Of a stretch of 60,000 nucleotides of DNA, positions 25,106-38,020 are shown piece after piece. The translations under genes and the position numbers were made by a program. The notes below the pieces were generated by a model. The model made no database searches. It worked only from the letters and a program-made list of their open reading frames with translations, and was not told where the DNA came from. The DNA is from Branchiostoma floridae (Eukaryota > Chordata > Leptocardii > Amphioxiformes > Branchiostomatidae): contig NC_049984.1 of NCBI RefSeq assembly GCF_000003815.2, forward strand, positions 13,002,003 through 13,062,002, in the 5' to 3' direction. Each line of letters starts with the position of its first letter. Position 1 is the stretch's first letter.

Positions 25106-28100
25106 GTCAATTTATCTTTTTGAAGCACCTGAGTTTTTCACGGGCTCGGTATCTTTGAGTGTGCCTGTTGACAGAGAACCTAAACGCCATCCGTTTTCTT
25201 TTTTCTTCCGCTAACAAAAAAATTCCAGCGGCCATTACACGTCTGTTACTTCGCCATTCCAAGCACGCAGAGATGCAGGGGCGGTGCGTCATCGGATTTC
25301 CTATTCACCATCGATCCCATCTGCGCGCTGGGACGTCTGATGTAATTAATATTCATAACGCTGGGATGGGGAAACGGTTTCTAAAGGCATTGCTGTCGTA
25401 AAAAGTAATAATTGTAATGTATTTCGTAACGTTTTAGCTGGCAATTCCAATTACAGATTGTACAGCGTAATTTTGATAACATTCTGATATGAAATCAATC
25501 TGAAATAAATGACACCAAAAAAGATTTGCTAAAATCGAACTAAAAGCCTTAAAATTTGGTAGTAGCATTTGCAATTGTTTCGTCCAAAGCACAAATGAAT
25601 TGGTTGATCTGACAACAATGTAAGACTCCGTCAGGACGGCCGTTATGTTGTCATATTGAATGATTACCCGTGATAGGTAGAGCGTGATCAATAGATAGAG
25701 GTCACTGCAGCTGAGATTGTTCTCGGCTCGGCTGCCCGTTTGTATACACGCATCCCTGATTCACATAAACATGTGGATGTGACGTGTCACGTTCAGCATA
25801 GATATAGGCATCTGAACTAGCTTGTAGCTTAGTTTGTAGATTTGCTCTAGTGGTTGACTGAGTCATTCCCACATAATTATGGCTTGAAATATTCCCATTA
25901 GTTCGACCACAGCCAATGTATTCGTCGACGTCAGCAATCCCATATTAATAAATGTTTATGTGGCCCGTAAATTCTAATCAGTAATCCTACATAATAAACT
26001 GGTATCGTAATCTATGTTTGCCAGGTTCCAACAGGAAATGAACTATCGATCTCGTATTGGTATAGAGAAATACAAATCTGTTGGCGACGTTTCTAGGAGC
26101 ACGTCTCCACTGCAAAAGCAGCCGATTTACTTCTCATGGTTTCTTAATGAAAAAATGTACATATCAGTATACGTATATGTGTAAGTACTGATACCATCAT
26201 AGCAGACTACATATGTCTAATTATGTACATGAGCTGGATTTATTATAGCATTAAGCTGGGAAGTATCAAATGGAAGTCGCGGCTATATGTATCCAGTCCT
26301 ATTTGTTGTAGTGCGCACTCATGAGATCCCCCTTAATGGGCCTCTAGTCTCCAGGTACGATATCAGAGGGCTATTTGAAGTGAAAGACGACATATCCCTA
26401 CAGGGCACGATAAAGAGTTAACTCAGGAGAGGTTTAGACAGCTTGTCTGACACAAGCTGGTTTGGGCTGGATACGACAAGTGCGATTTGGAAATTTTCTA
26501 GTATTCTCGCAAGGTTAAAAAAAGGGAATGAAATGAATGGATGTACACCTGATTATCATAAACAGTGGGCGTTCTGCGCATGCGTACAAGTTCTGAAACC
26601 AAGGACAAATCGGGGTCACGAGCCCCACTCCTCCTGGTGACGTCATCACCTGCCATTCAATCTCCCTACTGCGGATTCTGATTGGAATGGCGGACGCAGC
26701 CTTCTGATTTCGGCTGCAACCCTCTGGAAAAAATCATCACTCTCCTTCTACTCCACCATTCCCTCCATCAACGACATTCCCCTCTCAACCGTGCAAGATA
26801 TGGTTGTGTTAAAGGGATAACCGAGGAGGGATCTTCGAACTGCCAAACCCTCCCATTGCAGCTAGCAGGACCGGCGCTGGCCATAGGACCGTGTCATCTT
26901 CGTATCAGTTCACAAGGCGCAAGGGACTGAGCCTCTTGTTTTCCTCAAAAGAGAAGGGACTCGCACCAGCTTATCCAAGGTGGGCTCATGTACTGCTTAT
27001 ATATCTTACAATCTTTATTCAGATATTCGTGCACAAATGTTAGCAAATAGATGATACAATGTATTCTTTATTGGCAACGAACTCGACACGGTAATGTTAT
27101 CCATGCGATGTTATTTACTACAATGGGTGTGTAGCTAACTCACCCACACTTTACTTCTCTATCTGCTTTTTCTTTTCATTCCCGCTCACAATTTCCCAAC
27201 ATAACTGATGGAATGGGATATTTTCAGACAGTATTCCTATCACGTCACCAAAATCAATTACCCCACCTCCACCTGAATCAGTGGCCCCTTCTCCCGGCCC
27301 GCCCTTGAGAGTCGAGTCTCTCGGTGTAAAATGAAAGCACACTCCCCTTTTTATTACTTCAGTAGAAGAAGCTGCACTGCGACCACTGAGTGACTAAAGG
27401 TTTCAAAGATAGCTCAGCGTTATAGATAAGGAGCTAATTACTTTCATTTCCTGTGTGATTTCTGTTCCTTTAAAATTATACATTTACATTTTACATCATA
27501 TTCCGATTATGAAATCAAGGGTCCCACACATGCAATGTTGGTTGCTGTACAGTCGCTCAGTACAGTGCAAGCGGGCCCCAGTTCGACAACATGGAGTAGA
27601 AAATTGGACATGCGTACAATATCAGGAGGCTGAGATTGAGCAGGTTTTTCGTATGCGCCCACGACGTACGTCCGCAGTGATCGCTAACCTTTCGATTTTT
27701 CTAGCGGGCGTTTTCACAGACGTCACATGCATGATCGCCAGCGGCGCTTCAATAACACACCGTAATGCCAGCGCGCTGACGGCCTGGGCCGAGGGAGAAA
27801 TGTTGTTGTTTCTGGTAACCTGGCCTGTACTAGCAAAATCCAGCCGATCCTAACCCTTTTTTGTTGGTCGACCGCTGGCAAGAGATATTTAAGTTTCTAG
27901 CTGACACCTGAGTGATGAAAACGTTGGAGACACAATTGTCAACATGTTCTTCTTATTTCTGCTGCTATGGAAATATTGCCTGTATATTGTATAGTATAAT
28001 TGAGAGAACACCAATGTCGTGGTGAATTTCAGTCTTTTGCTAGATAGTATGCGTTGGCTCACTGTGGACGAGATCGAAAAAAAGGGTCCCTACCTACTGA

Positions 28101-29290
28101 ACGCAATTTTTCAGGACGGTCATTGCAAACACAGCATCGATTTTCATAGGCCCCATCATGTGATGCTTTCCAACCTCCCAACTCATTCCTAAACCGATTT
28201 TGAGCTTGAATCTTGGACTTTTATTAAGGCTTTGAGTCCGTAGGTAAGATTGCGGCGTGTGCATCACTGCCCGACCGTGGGGAACCTCCCCTTTCCCTGG
28301 GTGAACAGGTCACAATATGGAGCCCCTGATAAGATAGGAATGAATTATGTATGGCGCAGAAGGGCTAAGTTGCACGCATGCTTATTCTAACCATTACAAA
28401 CTCAATCTTGTGCCCCGTAAGGCTGTCTGTTGCAGTTTCTTTCAGATTTGTTTGGTATGATGTCATTTAGCTCCTTGTGGGGCTAAACTTCCAAGACTCA
28501 ACAACAAAATGAAATATTTCATGCATATACAAATTCAGTATTCAATATATTCAGTTGCAAGACTACTATAAGATGCATGGACCTATCTGAGCTGTATACG
28601 GTATCATAGGGCGGTGTCATAGGGACCCTATTACCACCGAATAATCCACCGGGTGATCGAAATCAGCGAAGGTAAATTCTGTAAATAATATTATTCATCA
28701 ATATTACTTCATACTAGACCATATCTCACTATACGCATGGTACAACCCTCGGGTAAAAAGTGGTCAGTAATGCCCGATGGGTATTTGGAAATGACGCCTT
28801 CTCATTGGTCGACGTCGACACTACATGATAAGCAATATCAGTGACCTTTTTCATCGTATGATTAACTACATCTTAAGTAGTTCAGTATGGTACAAGTGAG
28901 ATGAGAGATCCTGAAAGCAGTCCGATATATTTTTATGTTTCATTCATAGAGGAAATTTCATACCCTCTTTGATATTCCTGACATGTTGATTGCCGCGTAT
29001 GCAGAATGTTTATAAGCTCCTGCAGGAACATCTTGTTGGAATTGCGTCACCAAATCTTGTTTTTGTCCTCGACATAAATGATTGGCGTTCGGTATTGACA
29101 TCCAGTGAGTTGTACATTTGATACAGACTTTGCAAAAAAACGTTTTTCATGGTATCAACAATTTATGGAGATTCACTCGACACAAACTTGATGAGAAGAC
29201 CAACTGCTGGTCCAACCTAGCTGCGGTGATTATTCATTCATGATGAATCAGTTTTAAGGCGAATTCGACCTTCACCAAGGGCGGAGTTGG
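25106..29290. other. Intergenic sequence, no gene recognised
   Basis: Short open frames here (for example 25434-25691 on minus and 27455-27853 on +) show no family motif, no paired splice sites and no tandem exon structure. A diverged repeat shared with about 49.75 kb covers about 27770-27950. Confidence 0.5.
27770..27950. repeat. Diverged dispersed repeat (pair with about 49745-49960)
   Basis: Both stretches contain TTGTTGG then CGACCGCTGGCAAG, a CTGACA(C/T)CTGA motif and TGATGA(A/C)AACGTTG in the same order and spacing. Type unknown; no clear ends. Confidence 0.6.
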
Positions 29291-29299
29291 ACAATTTAG

Positions 29300-29560
29300 G
29301 CCTAAAGGCCCGTGCAGGTTTAAGATGTAGGCCCATAACATCCCTTAGGCTCGCGCAGTTTTGAAATGTAAAACCGTAACAACCTGTACCCGTGCAGTAT
29401 TATATTTATAATCTAGGTTTATATCAACACATATAGGCCCGTGCGATTCTAAACTTTAGGCCAATAAAAACTACAGGCCTGTGCAGTTTTAACACTAAGA
29501 CCCATTGCAAAGCATAGGCCGGTGCAGTTTTATAGTTTCGGCCCCAAACAACGCATTGCC
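29300..29560. repeat. Degenerate tandem repeat with core AGGCCCGTGCAGTTTTAA
   Basis: About six imperfect units of 40-50 bp carry variants of TAGGCCCGTGCAGTTTTAA followed by an A-rich stretch. Confidence 0.75.
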
Positions 29561-29944
29561 CAATGCACACTGAACACTATCCCAGAGAGGCCAAAGGTTA
29601 ATGTCAGTAATTTAGCACGACAAACGGTGTAACATATTTTCTCTCATAGAAACATGTTGGAGAAATGCACAACAGATATCCTTCTGGATAATCCGTGTAC
29701 AAAACATTTTGGATGTTTGAATACAATCAATATAGAACGTCACAAATGTACTACTGCTGTATTTTTTAGCAGTCAGAAACCGACATTTATATTAGAACCA
29801 CAGGGCGTATTTCCTGCTTATATACCCACGTTTCCTCCGCATCGGACAGTCATTATATTGCAATCCATACATAGTATGGATGCAATATACTGTTTTTCCT
29901 TTGTTTCTCCTGTCAAATCTTCAAATGGGATTAATTTTTTCATT

Positions 29945-30870
29945 TTTTGGCCAAATGAGCTGAAATTTGGCAGGGTGGTAGAAAGAGCAAATACCCCCAG
30001 GCGTTTTTTTCACTTTCTTGATAGAGGCCTTAGAATTTATGATATTTAGGGTTTTTGGTCATTTTTAGACAAAATATGTATATTTTGGGCCCCTGTGCCC
30101 TGGTATTACAAGCTAATGACCTGAAATTTGGTACAGAGGTGCATTAGACATATGAGCACAGAAAACCATCAACACTTTCTTCATAGATCACTTCAAAAAT
30201 TAGTTATTTTAGGGTTTTTGGCCATTTTTGACTAAAAATGTATATTGTTGGCTCCTATGCCCTTGTATTAAAACCAAATGACCTGAAATTTGGTACATAA
30301 GTGCGTTTGACATATGACCACAGAACCCCATCAAAGCTATGTTCATTGTTTACTCCAAAAATGAGTTATTTTAGGGTTTTTGGCCATTTTTGACTAAAAA
30401 TGTATATTTTTTGCTCCTATGCCCTTGTATAGAAACCAAATGACCTGAAATTTGGTACAGAGGTGCATTGAACATATGCCCACAGGACCCCATTGACACT
30501 TTCTTCATAGATCACTTAAAAAAATAGTTATTTTGGGATTTTCAGTCATTTTTGACTAAAAATGTATATTTTGGGCTTCTATGCCCTTGTATGTAAACCA
30601 AATGACCTGAAATTTGGTACAAAGGTAAATTGGACATATGACAACAGGACCCCATCAACACTTTCTTCATAGAACACTTATAAAATGAGTTATTTTGGGA
30701 TTTTTAGCCATTTTTAACTAAAAAATGTATATTTTTGGCTCCTATGCCCTTATATTGAAACCAAATGACCTAAAATTCGGCATGAAGGTGTGTAGGACAA
30801 GTGCCCACAGTACTTCATTTTCCCTTTGAGCAAACATTACTTCAAATTGTTGAATTTTGGGTTTTTTTTT
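29945..30870. repeat. Tandem satellite, period about 161 bp
   Basis: Units starting at about 30051, 30212, 30374, 30535 and 30697, plus diverged ends, share GTTTTTGGCCATTTTTGACT, GCTCCTATGCCCTTGTAT, AATGACCTGAAATTTGGTAC and ACTTTCTTCATAGA. Divergence between units is moderate, so the array is not new. Non-coding. Confidence 0.92.
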
Positions 30871-33710
30871 TCAAGGATGAAGATGGATTGCAATATGCTG
30901 TATTTGCTCCTAAGCAAATGTCGGCCTTTCTAGTTTCCTTTTCTATTACCAGTAGTGCGCCATCTAACAAATGATATCAAATATAGATGTAGGAGGATGT
31001 CAGACGCGTGGTCGACATGTTTCCTGGTTATGGTAATACAAAGAAGTAAAGAAAAATTGAATTCATCTCCTTAAGCGCACAGATTCCTCATTAGAAGTAA
31101 TCATTATGCATATTCCCGGTCCTCCTCGCCACCTGCGGTCCTTTACCATAATCCCGGCGGCCCCGCAGAAAGGGGGATCACGGGTAAAGAGGCCCACTGG
31201 GTTGGAGGTAACTCACGTTGGGCCAATATCCTTGTCTACAGTCGGAAAATCCCCTTCAGGTTTGCGATAATTTACAGTCAGCAATAACATAACGGAGATA
31301 GATAATGCATAATATATGAAATATCTAGTTAACATAAAGATCCTGTGCCCTACAAAACTGTCACAGACGAGGAACAAAACATCTTGGTGACGAAGCCAGT
31401 GTAGTGTTCAGTGTTGTAAAACCGCCTTCATATCACCATGTCTATGTCTACACGAAAAATCAGCTGCTCTTTGGTGAAAATATATCAATTTCAATCATAC
31501 AACACATTCATTACTTTCGAGATAGGCAATTTACATGAAACTTACTTCCCCTTTTGGTCCAATTTACTGTTACAATTTTTATCCCTTCGGGACCAAATGG
31601 CGTCTGCTTGTCAAAACAAGCTTATGTTGTTCTTGATTGGCTGACTGTGACTGGGATGTTTTTCTGCAGTCAGGATGTCACTGGCGACATCTCCGTCTGA
31701 TCAAGACTCATTTAGCTCTGTGCAAAATCAAGCTGGATTACGGCAACCCATATTGGCAAAAACATCAGGCGTTCTGTAATGGCAAATAAGTATGGCCTCC
31801 TCTTCCTTAAAAATGCCTTTTTATTCATTCTTGGCAGGTACCATTTGGTCAACACCCCCAACCCCACCCCCACCTATATTGCAAAAGATTACATAACGTA
31901 GTTCTACCGTATTTTGTGAACTACCAAATGTCTTCCGTTACGGGTATTATACAAAATCTGTAAAAAAAAACTAACATCCTCATTCAGTTCATCTGCAAGC
32001 CATGCAGCAAAAGGGAGTGACGCATCCGGCAAACTAAGCTTGAGTATTATGCTTGTAAGAGTCATAGGAGTTAAAAGATATGGATTGGGCTGGATTTTGC
32101 CATCGATAATTTCAGTACATGTCGTACATGATGAACAAAGGGGCACTGATGAAAAAGCGGGGATCGAGCAGAATGGATTAACTTCACCCTTTGACCTACA
32201 GGACCCAGAGGTCGACATTTTCACCCCGCAACAGCTTGCATCGGTGCGAGGGCAGAATGAACATGATAAACAACACGGAATCTTTTGTATCGCCCTCTTA
32301 AAGGGTACAAAAAAGGTATATCTATTCCGACTGGAAGGGGAAAAGTAGTGAGGAAATTGTATTTCCCTTTTCCTCTGATTTCTAAACTTGACGCTTATTT
32401 TTACATAATCGCTGTGGATAATTTATCACAAAATAGCCAAAAGGTTAAAAGTGAATTGCAGGTGGTTTGATATTAATGCCAAATGCCATAATTCACCAGT
32501 AGCCAAGAGCAAGTGCGGATGTTCGGGAGACATGTCAGGTACTATTCTCTATAGACATGTCAGATGTTACTCATCTTAAATGGCGTAGCACCTAATCATC
32601 ATTGGTAATGATTCTTCTATATCAGCTAGATGAGTTTCACCAACAAAAAGGCTAACGGTTAGTATCTATTCTTAGCGACCATTTTTAGAAAGATTTCAAT
32701 CGGACCATTTTGTTTCAATTTAAAGGAACATTCTTATAAAGAAAGGTCATTTGAAGAAACTATTTGGATATTACACTAGGAATGTTACCTTGACGTTGAC
32801 TCGTGCCTGGACAAATGCTTTGCTCAATCTGTTGTTTATTCCGTGATAACCATGTTAGATGAGCCGGCCATACCTTCTAACTCCGTCTACACACCAAAGG
32901 GGGGGAGAGATATTGACCCTACATTCAGCAAATTCCGGAGCTAACCTACGAGTCGTCTTATAAGTGTCTCATTAAGTCGCACACAATGTAACAATGATGG
33001 CCACATACGTCTCAATAGCCTCCATAGATGTAACTAATGACCGGCAGCGACCATTAGTGTTGGTCTCAGTCCAGTTGGGCTTATAAAGGCGGCTACACTT
33101 TGTGTCTGGAATACTGAGCAGAAGATACGGTGCTGCGATTGGTTGGGTGAAAGGCCATCAACCCAACTCAAACATCTTAGACTTAGCATACCGACTGTTA
33201 CATTGACTGTGTGAGCTGTAGATAATAGGTGTGATTTACGCCTCCGTGTATTTTACTACACATTAAACACAACAAGAGGTCAAGCAGAAAATAGTTCTTC
33301 TAAAGACTGTGCGATGTTTTGACCAGCGTTGAGCTATGATTTTAATGACACCACCCACTGCATTAGTGGATAGAATCTTATCGTTGGTACGGAATTTAGG
33401 AATCCTTTTCATAGATGATTTAGCTCAAGATGTAGATAAAATGTACAATAATCAGGAAGCTAAGACAAATGATTTGATATCATTGGCGGCTAGAACAAAG
33501 CCTTCGTTATCTAGAAACACACCCCACAGCATGCAAATGTTGTCGCGATTGGGCGGATAGCGGCTTAGAGAGCCATCCCTTCCAGACAGCATTGTCTGTA
33601 ACAAGACAGCATAAATGATTTTACAGGACAAATGCAAGACTGTACGTCCCAATAATGCTCTCAGTTTGCGATCGTAGAACGTGTGTGACCAGTCCCTACG
33701 CAGTCGCATT

Positions 33711-33812
33711 TTCAGAACCAAGGGCGTCTCCCATCGTGCATATTGATGGCTGGACCTGCCGTGCGGTGTGTTCTAAATTGGATCCATACCGGGATGAATG
33801 GTTGTTCTGGAA
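33711..33812. repeat. Dispersed repeat shared with 20943-21048
   Basis: Contains ACCAAGGGCGTCTCCCA and GTGTGTTCTAAATTGGAT, as in intron 25 of the inhibitor gene, in the same orientation. Confidence 0.8.
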
Positions 33813-33855
33813 CAAATCCTTGACAAACATGGTTTGTCATCCTTGGCCGACCTGA

Positions 33856-33927
33856 TTCTTTCTCAGAAAACTATCGCTTCTTTCTCAGAAAACTATCGCT
33901 TCTTTCTCAGAAAGCTATGGCTTCTTC
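33856..33927. repeat. Three tandem copies of a 23-bp unit
   Basis: TTCTTTCTCAGAAAACTATC occurs three times in succession. The last copy has two changes. Confidence 0.85.
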
Positions 33928-36483
33928 ATAGTTTTCAGGACGATCCACTTTTTCGTTGGAAATGGGTATCTTGCCACAGACCGACAAATTCAGTTGACAT
34001 TTTGTTTTAAACGTTATTTTAGTTAAATCACCCCACAAAAGCGCGATTTGGGGGAAATTTGGGGCATTCTTCCCAGCTATTTGGGGGGGGGGGCAATAAA
34101 GCTCATCATTTTGACAAAAATCTTGGCATAAGATTGCCACAATTCCCAATACTAAAAAAAACACCAAAAACGCACATAGCAGACACGAACGCAAGGGGGT
34201 ACTCGTCGGACGACCAATTCAGCTGCAGTACCACCTAAACGTCCACGATGAACGGGCTTGTCAGCAAGTTATACAGAAAAGGTTATACAGAGCTGTACCG
34301 ATAGCGAAAACAAATCTGCAGCCCATAGCCTTTCATTGCGTCTCATTTTCCCAGACTACCTCGCCAGTCAAATCTTATTTCGAACTGTAACATTCACCCT
34401 GTCTATCACTTGGATGGCTAATGGAATTACTACCAGTATGCACCCTTTCTCATCAGTCATAGAAACAAACAAGACAAACTGAAACAAATTGAATACTCAA
34501 CCAGGTAGTGACCAGAGACAGATATACTAGCCATACATATTTGTTACGATTGTTGAATCACGGACAAATCGACCCATGTAAATGCTTCTCTTATCAACCA
34601 TGTACATGATCATCGAGATGGCACGGAACTGAAGAAAACGTTGCAGCAGAAATTCCTGAGTACCTTTACCCGTCACGACGGGTGCTTTATCTGCGGTACC
34701 TGCTGATCTCACCAACTTAGGTTTGCCCTGAAGCAGAGACTAGATGATAACAACTTTCAGTTGCAAACTCCTGCCTGATGGGTAATTGTGAGGAGCACAC
34801 AAATAGGATATTATCAAATATATCCATATTGTTACATACATTGTTGGGAGTTGACGTCTTCTCTGGAAGTAGTGGCTAAAGTCCCAAGTTTAGTGATTTT
34901 TAGTAGAATTCAGTTTTTTTTAGGTTTACTAAGATGGTGGAAGCTCGGGGAGATTGTGGTAACTGTTCCAAGAAGCATGTTTTCTTAGACAGGGAACACA
35001 GCATGTTCGGGGTTTTGTGACGTCTTTTATTGTTCTAGAACATCTATATCTATTCCAGTCCGTTGCCAGGGTGTTCGGACCAACACAACACCCGTAGACA
35101 TCTTTTATGATAGAGAAATATTACAGTAGTCCTTGCTCTTCACTTTGTTGTCGGAAAAATCTTGAATGATGTAGTGCAGCGGAGTGCTAGTTAGGACGGG
35201 CTTCAAACGGGAAGGCCATGAAAGTAAGTACACAGCTTTATTCATATCATGCCGCACTCTCCAAGTGGACAAGGGCATCCGGTGTCAAGCCAATTTTTTC
35301 TCCTTAAAAATATTTTCCCCGGGTTTCCAGGAAGGCAGGATATGGGAGGGGGGGGTGATAAAAGCGTTGCGCTGTGGAGACTAACCCCAGCCCTAATCCT
35401 AGCCCCAATCTAAACTTTAACCCCACGCACCCGCGCTATCCCACGGAGCAGAAATTTGGCGGCTCACAAATATGGCGCCACGCCTGATGAGGTAAATGAG
35501 CACAGCGATCCATCCTTGTTACCTGGGAAAAGACGCCGAGTACTGTGGACGTGCTCAGCGTGCTGAGCTCGGTGATAAAGAACTGGGGCTTGGTATGGCC
35601 ACAGTGAGTTCATATTGTGGATCACATTCTCTAAAGAAACAAGAAAACAAGATGGGGGAAAAGATGCTTAGATCTTCAAAATAGAAACCATAAACGCTGT
35701 AACAAGAATTGAAGCGACATGGTATTATAGTAAAGAAGTATTTTATTCCTGTATTTAAGAGGTACCTAGGTCCAGAAAGTGACACTGGTAGTATTTCTAC
35801 AAATTCACTCAAGCCTACTTTACAACATGCATTTCCGGTATTTTTTTTACTATCTGAGTATCTCTGAAGGGGGGCGAAATTTGATTTTTGTTTTGTTTTG
35901 AAATCAAGGGTAACGTTAAATCAATGCGCGCGCTGGTGGGGTCTAAAGGTGGGTTTACACCTGCGTATATTTTCATGCCGCATGAGTTCCGTTTTGACAT
36001 TTGTCGACATTTTGACTGATTTCTTCAATACGCGGCCGCACGCACAAGTCGCACCTCAAACGCATCTGAATCGTTTTTAGAAAGTTTCACGAACGCAGGC
36101 AAACGAAAATATACGCCCAGTACACCCGATAGTTTTGGACATGCACAAAACTATCGTTCGTACGCAGTATGGTGGCCAAAACGTTATGGATGCGCAATAC
36201 AGTGGTCCCACGTCGGTCGATTGCGCTATGAAGACGCTACATGTTTGCGCTTTACACGCAGTAATACACGGAAATCGCGGTAATGCGAGTACATAGCGTT
36301 CTTACAGCGCAGACACAACGCACCATGAGCGACCGTATAACGAATGCACACATAGATCACGATTTAGTACCGTGCGTTCTGCGATCGCTTTGCGCATACT
36401 ACGCGTACTGATAGCGTGATCGACGCACACTCCAGATTTGGAATAAATACGAAGGTGCATCTGACTCCAGACAAAAAAATCAT

Positions 36484-36965
36484 CTCAAGATGTATATAAC
36501 TTTATTGCACAACAATTGTACGAGGTACAAAGTATGGTATCTACATAACTACAGTGCTTATAGCACTGTAGTTATGTAGATGCCATACTTTGTACCTCTT
36601 AACTTTAGTTAAGGCTTATCTAACTAATACAGGAGTTGTATTATGGGATAAGTTTCTTACAATCATTGGAGGCTTTTACAATCATTTGTGGAATTTCTAA
36701 TGTCTAAACCTTCTTTGATATATTTTCCTATATCTGCCATGCAGGGATTGTCACATGTCATTATGTATTTGAATTTGCACTTCAGGTCCATTTGGATAAA
36801 TCCTTGTGTACAAAATGACAGCCTTCTGTATAAAGAATTGCGTATATCGGAATATTTGGGACATACAACCATAAAGTGATATTCGTCTTCTATTAGCTCT
36901 GGACAGAATGGACAAACCCTCTGGTCGATAGGGATTTTTTGGAATCTTCCGGTTTATGATGTCAG
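36484..36965 (-). mobile_element. 3' end of a non-LTR retrotransposon (ORF2 tail)
   Basis: On the minus strand, around 36960-36663, the frame reads GRFQKIPIDQRVCPFCPELI, then EDEYHFMVVCPKYSDIRNSL. This is the CxxC...H...C motif that follows the reverse transcriptase in many non-LTR ORF2 proteins. A stop follows at about 36663. Downstream on the minus strand is CAATAAAG near 36500, a likely polyadenylation signal. The reverse transcriptase and endonuclease are absent (5' truncation). The clade is not assigned. Confidence 0.82.
36522..36598. repeat. 77-bp near-perfect palindrome
   Basis: Arms 36522-36558 and 36562-36598 are 37 bp each (GAGGTACAAAGTATGG...) with one mismatch and a 3-nt centre TAT. 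It lies within the 3' untranslated part of the retroelement remnant. Confidence 0.93.
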
Positions 36966-38020
36966 ATCCAGGCCAGGACTGACGAATTTGTACCGGGGGC
37001 ATGGAGAGATGGTCACAACTTGCAGGACACCATGAATGCAGGACACTGGTCCCAACAGAGGACGGGAAGATGTAGAGGAACCTGCTCAAGCACTGGGTCA
37101 ATTTGTGTGACACACGTGCCATTTTGTGTAACAGATATTTGACTTAATTTGCTGATAATGGCACTTTTTTGTGTGTGTAGAACCACATGATATAAAGGTG
37201 CAATATAGAGCCATTATAGTGGACGAAGTCATGGTGCCCCAACGACCCACACAGAGGTCAAGGGATAGGTGAGGTGAGGTGAGATAGAGCCATATTACAA
37301 CTTTGAAAGAGGGCGTAAGGTTTCATAATTGTTTAATTTACGTGTTTGATAAAGATCTTGAATACGTTTTGTGGTGTGTATGAGTGTGATTTTTATAGTA
37401 GTTGAAATACTAAGATGATAGGGGAAATCATTAAGGACAAAGTGAAAACAAACACAATCTTAACAGTGCACATAATTTCTTAAGGTAAATGATGGCCCAC
37501 ATTTCAGTGTCACTGCTTTACTGCTTCGCAAATGAATAGAAAAAACCTCTTCACTGTTTACTTGTCAATGTTCTACTTGCACTGCCTGTAAACAAAGGCA
37601 TACGTAGTACAAAGTGTTCCTCTAACAAAAATACTCTATTGGCAATGCTCGCAAACAAAAGTATATGTAACACAAACTGTTCCTCTGACACACCTGAAAT
37701 GCGTTTGGAATGCAGTTAGCACCAGGTGCGTCAGGCGTGCGGTCGGTAGACGTTGTGTGCGTCCGGAAAACGCCCAACATACGTACCCCATACGAATCTA
37801 TTCGCAGTACGGAAAATTTTGTTGCGCATTTCAGTTGCAATCATACGCATCTCATGCGAAATGAAAACGCTGAAGTCGTAATTCAAACGCCAGATGGGCT
37901 CGACGTACAATTTAATTTATTCCAAAAAAATTCCAAATGTTGGGCGTTCGGCCGCGTATTGACAAAATTTCATGCGGAACTCACGCGCACTTGAAAATAT
38001 ACGCAGGTGAAAGATGGCCA

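Larger units (their letters stand above)
30871..35945. other. Intergenic sequence, no gene recognised
   Basis: AT-rich, with short frames lacking recognisable motifs. It contains the dispersed repeat at 33711, a 23-bp triplicate at 33856-33927 and a G run near 34081-34092. Confidence 0.5.
35946..38020. mobile_element. About 2.1-kb inverted-repeat DNA transposon with nested retroelement
   Basis: The left end has CACCTGCGTATATTTTCA, then GAGTTCCG and AATACGCGGCCG. The right end carries the reverse complement of the same series (CGGCCGCGTATT ... CGGAACTC ... TGAAAATATACGCAGGTG). Terminal repeats span about 80 bp with gaps. The inner flanks are rich in GCGTAC-like words. A non-LTR retrotransposon end lies inside (about 36484-36960). 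No transposase frame was recognised. The exact termini and target duplication are unclear. Confidence 0.75.

Noticed and set aside
27455-27853. 132-codon frame on +
   Set aside because: Part of it lies in a diverged dispersed repeat, and no domain or splice support is visible.
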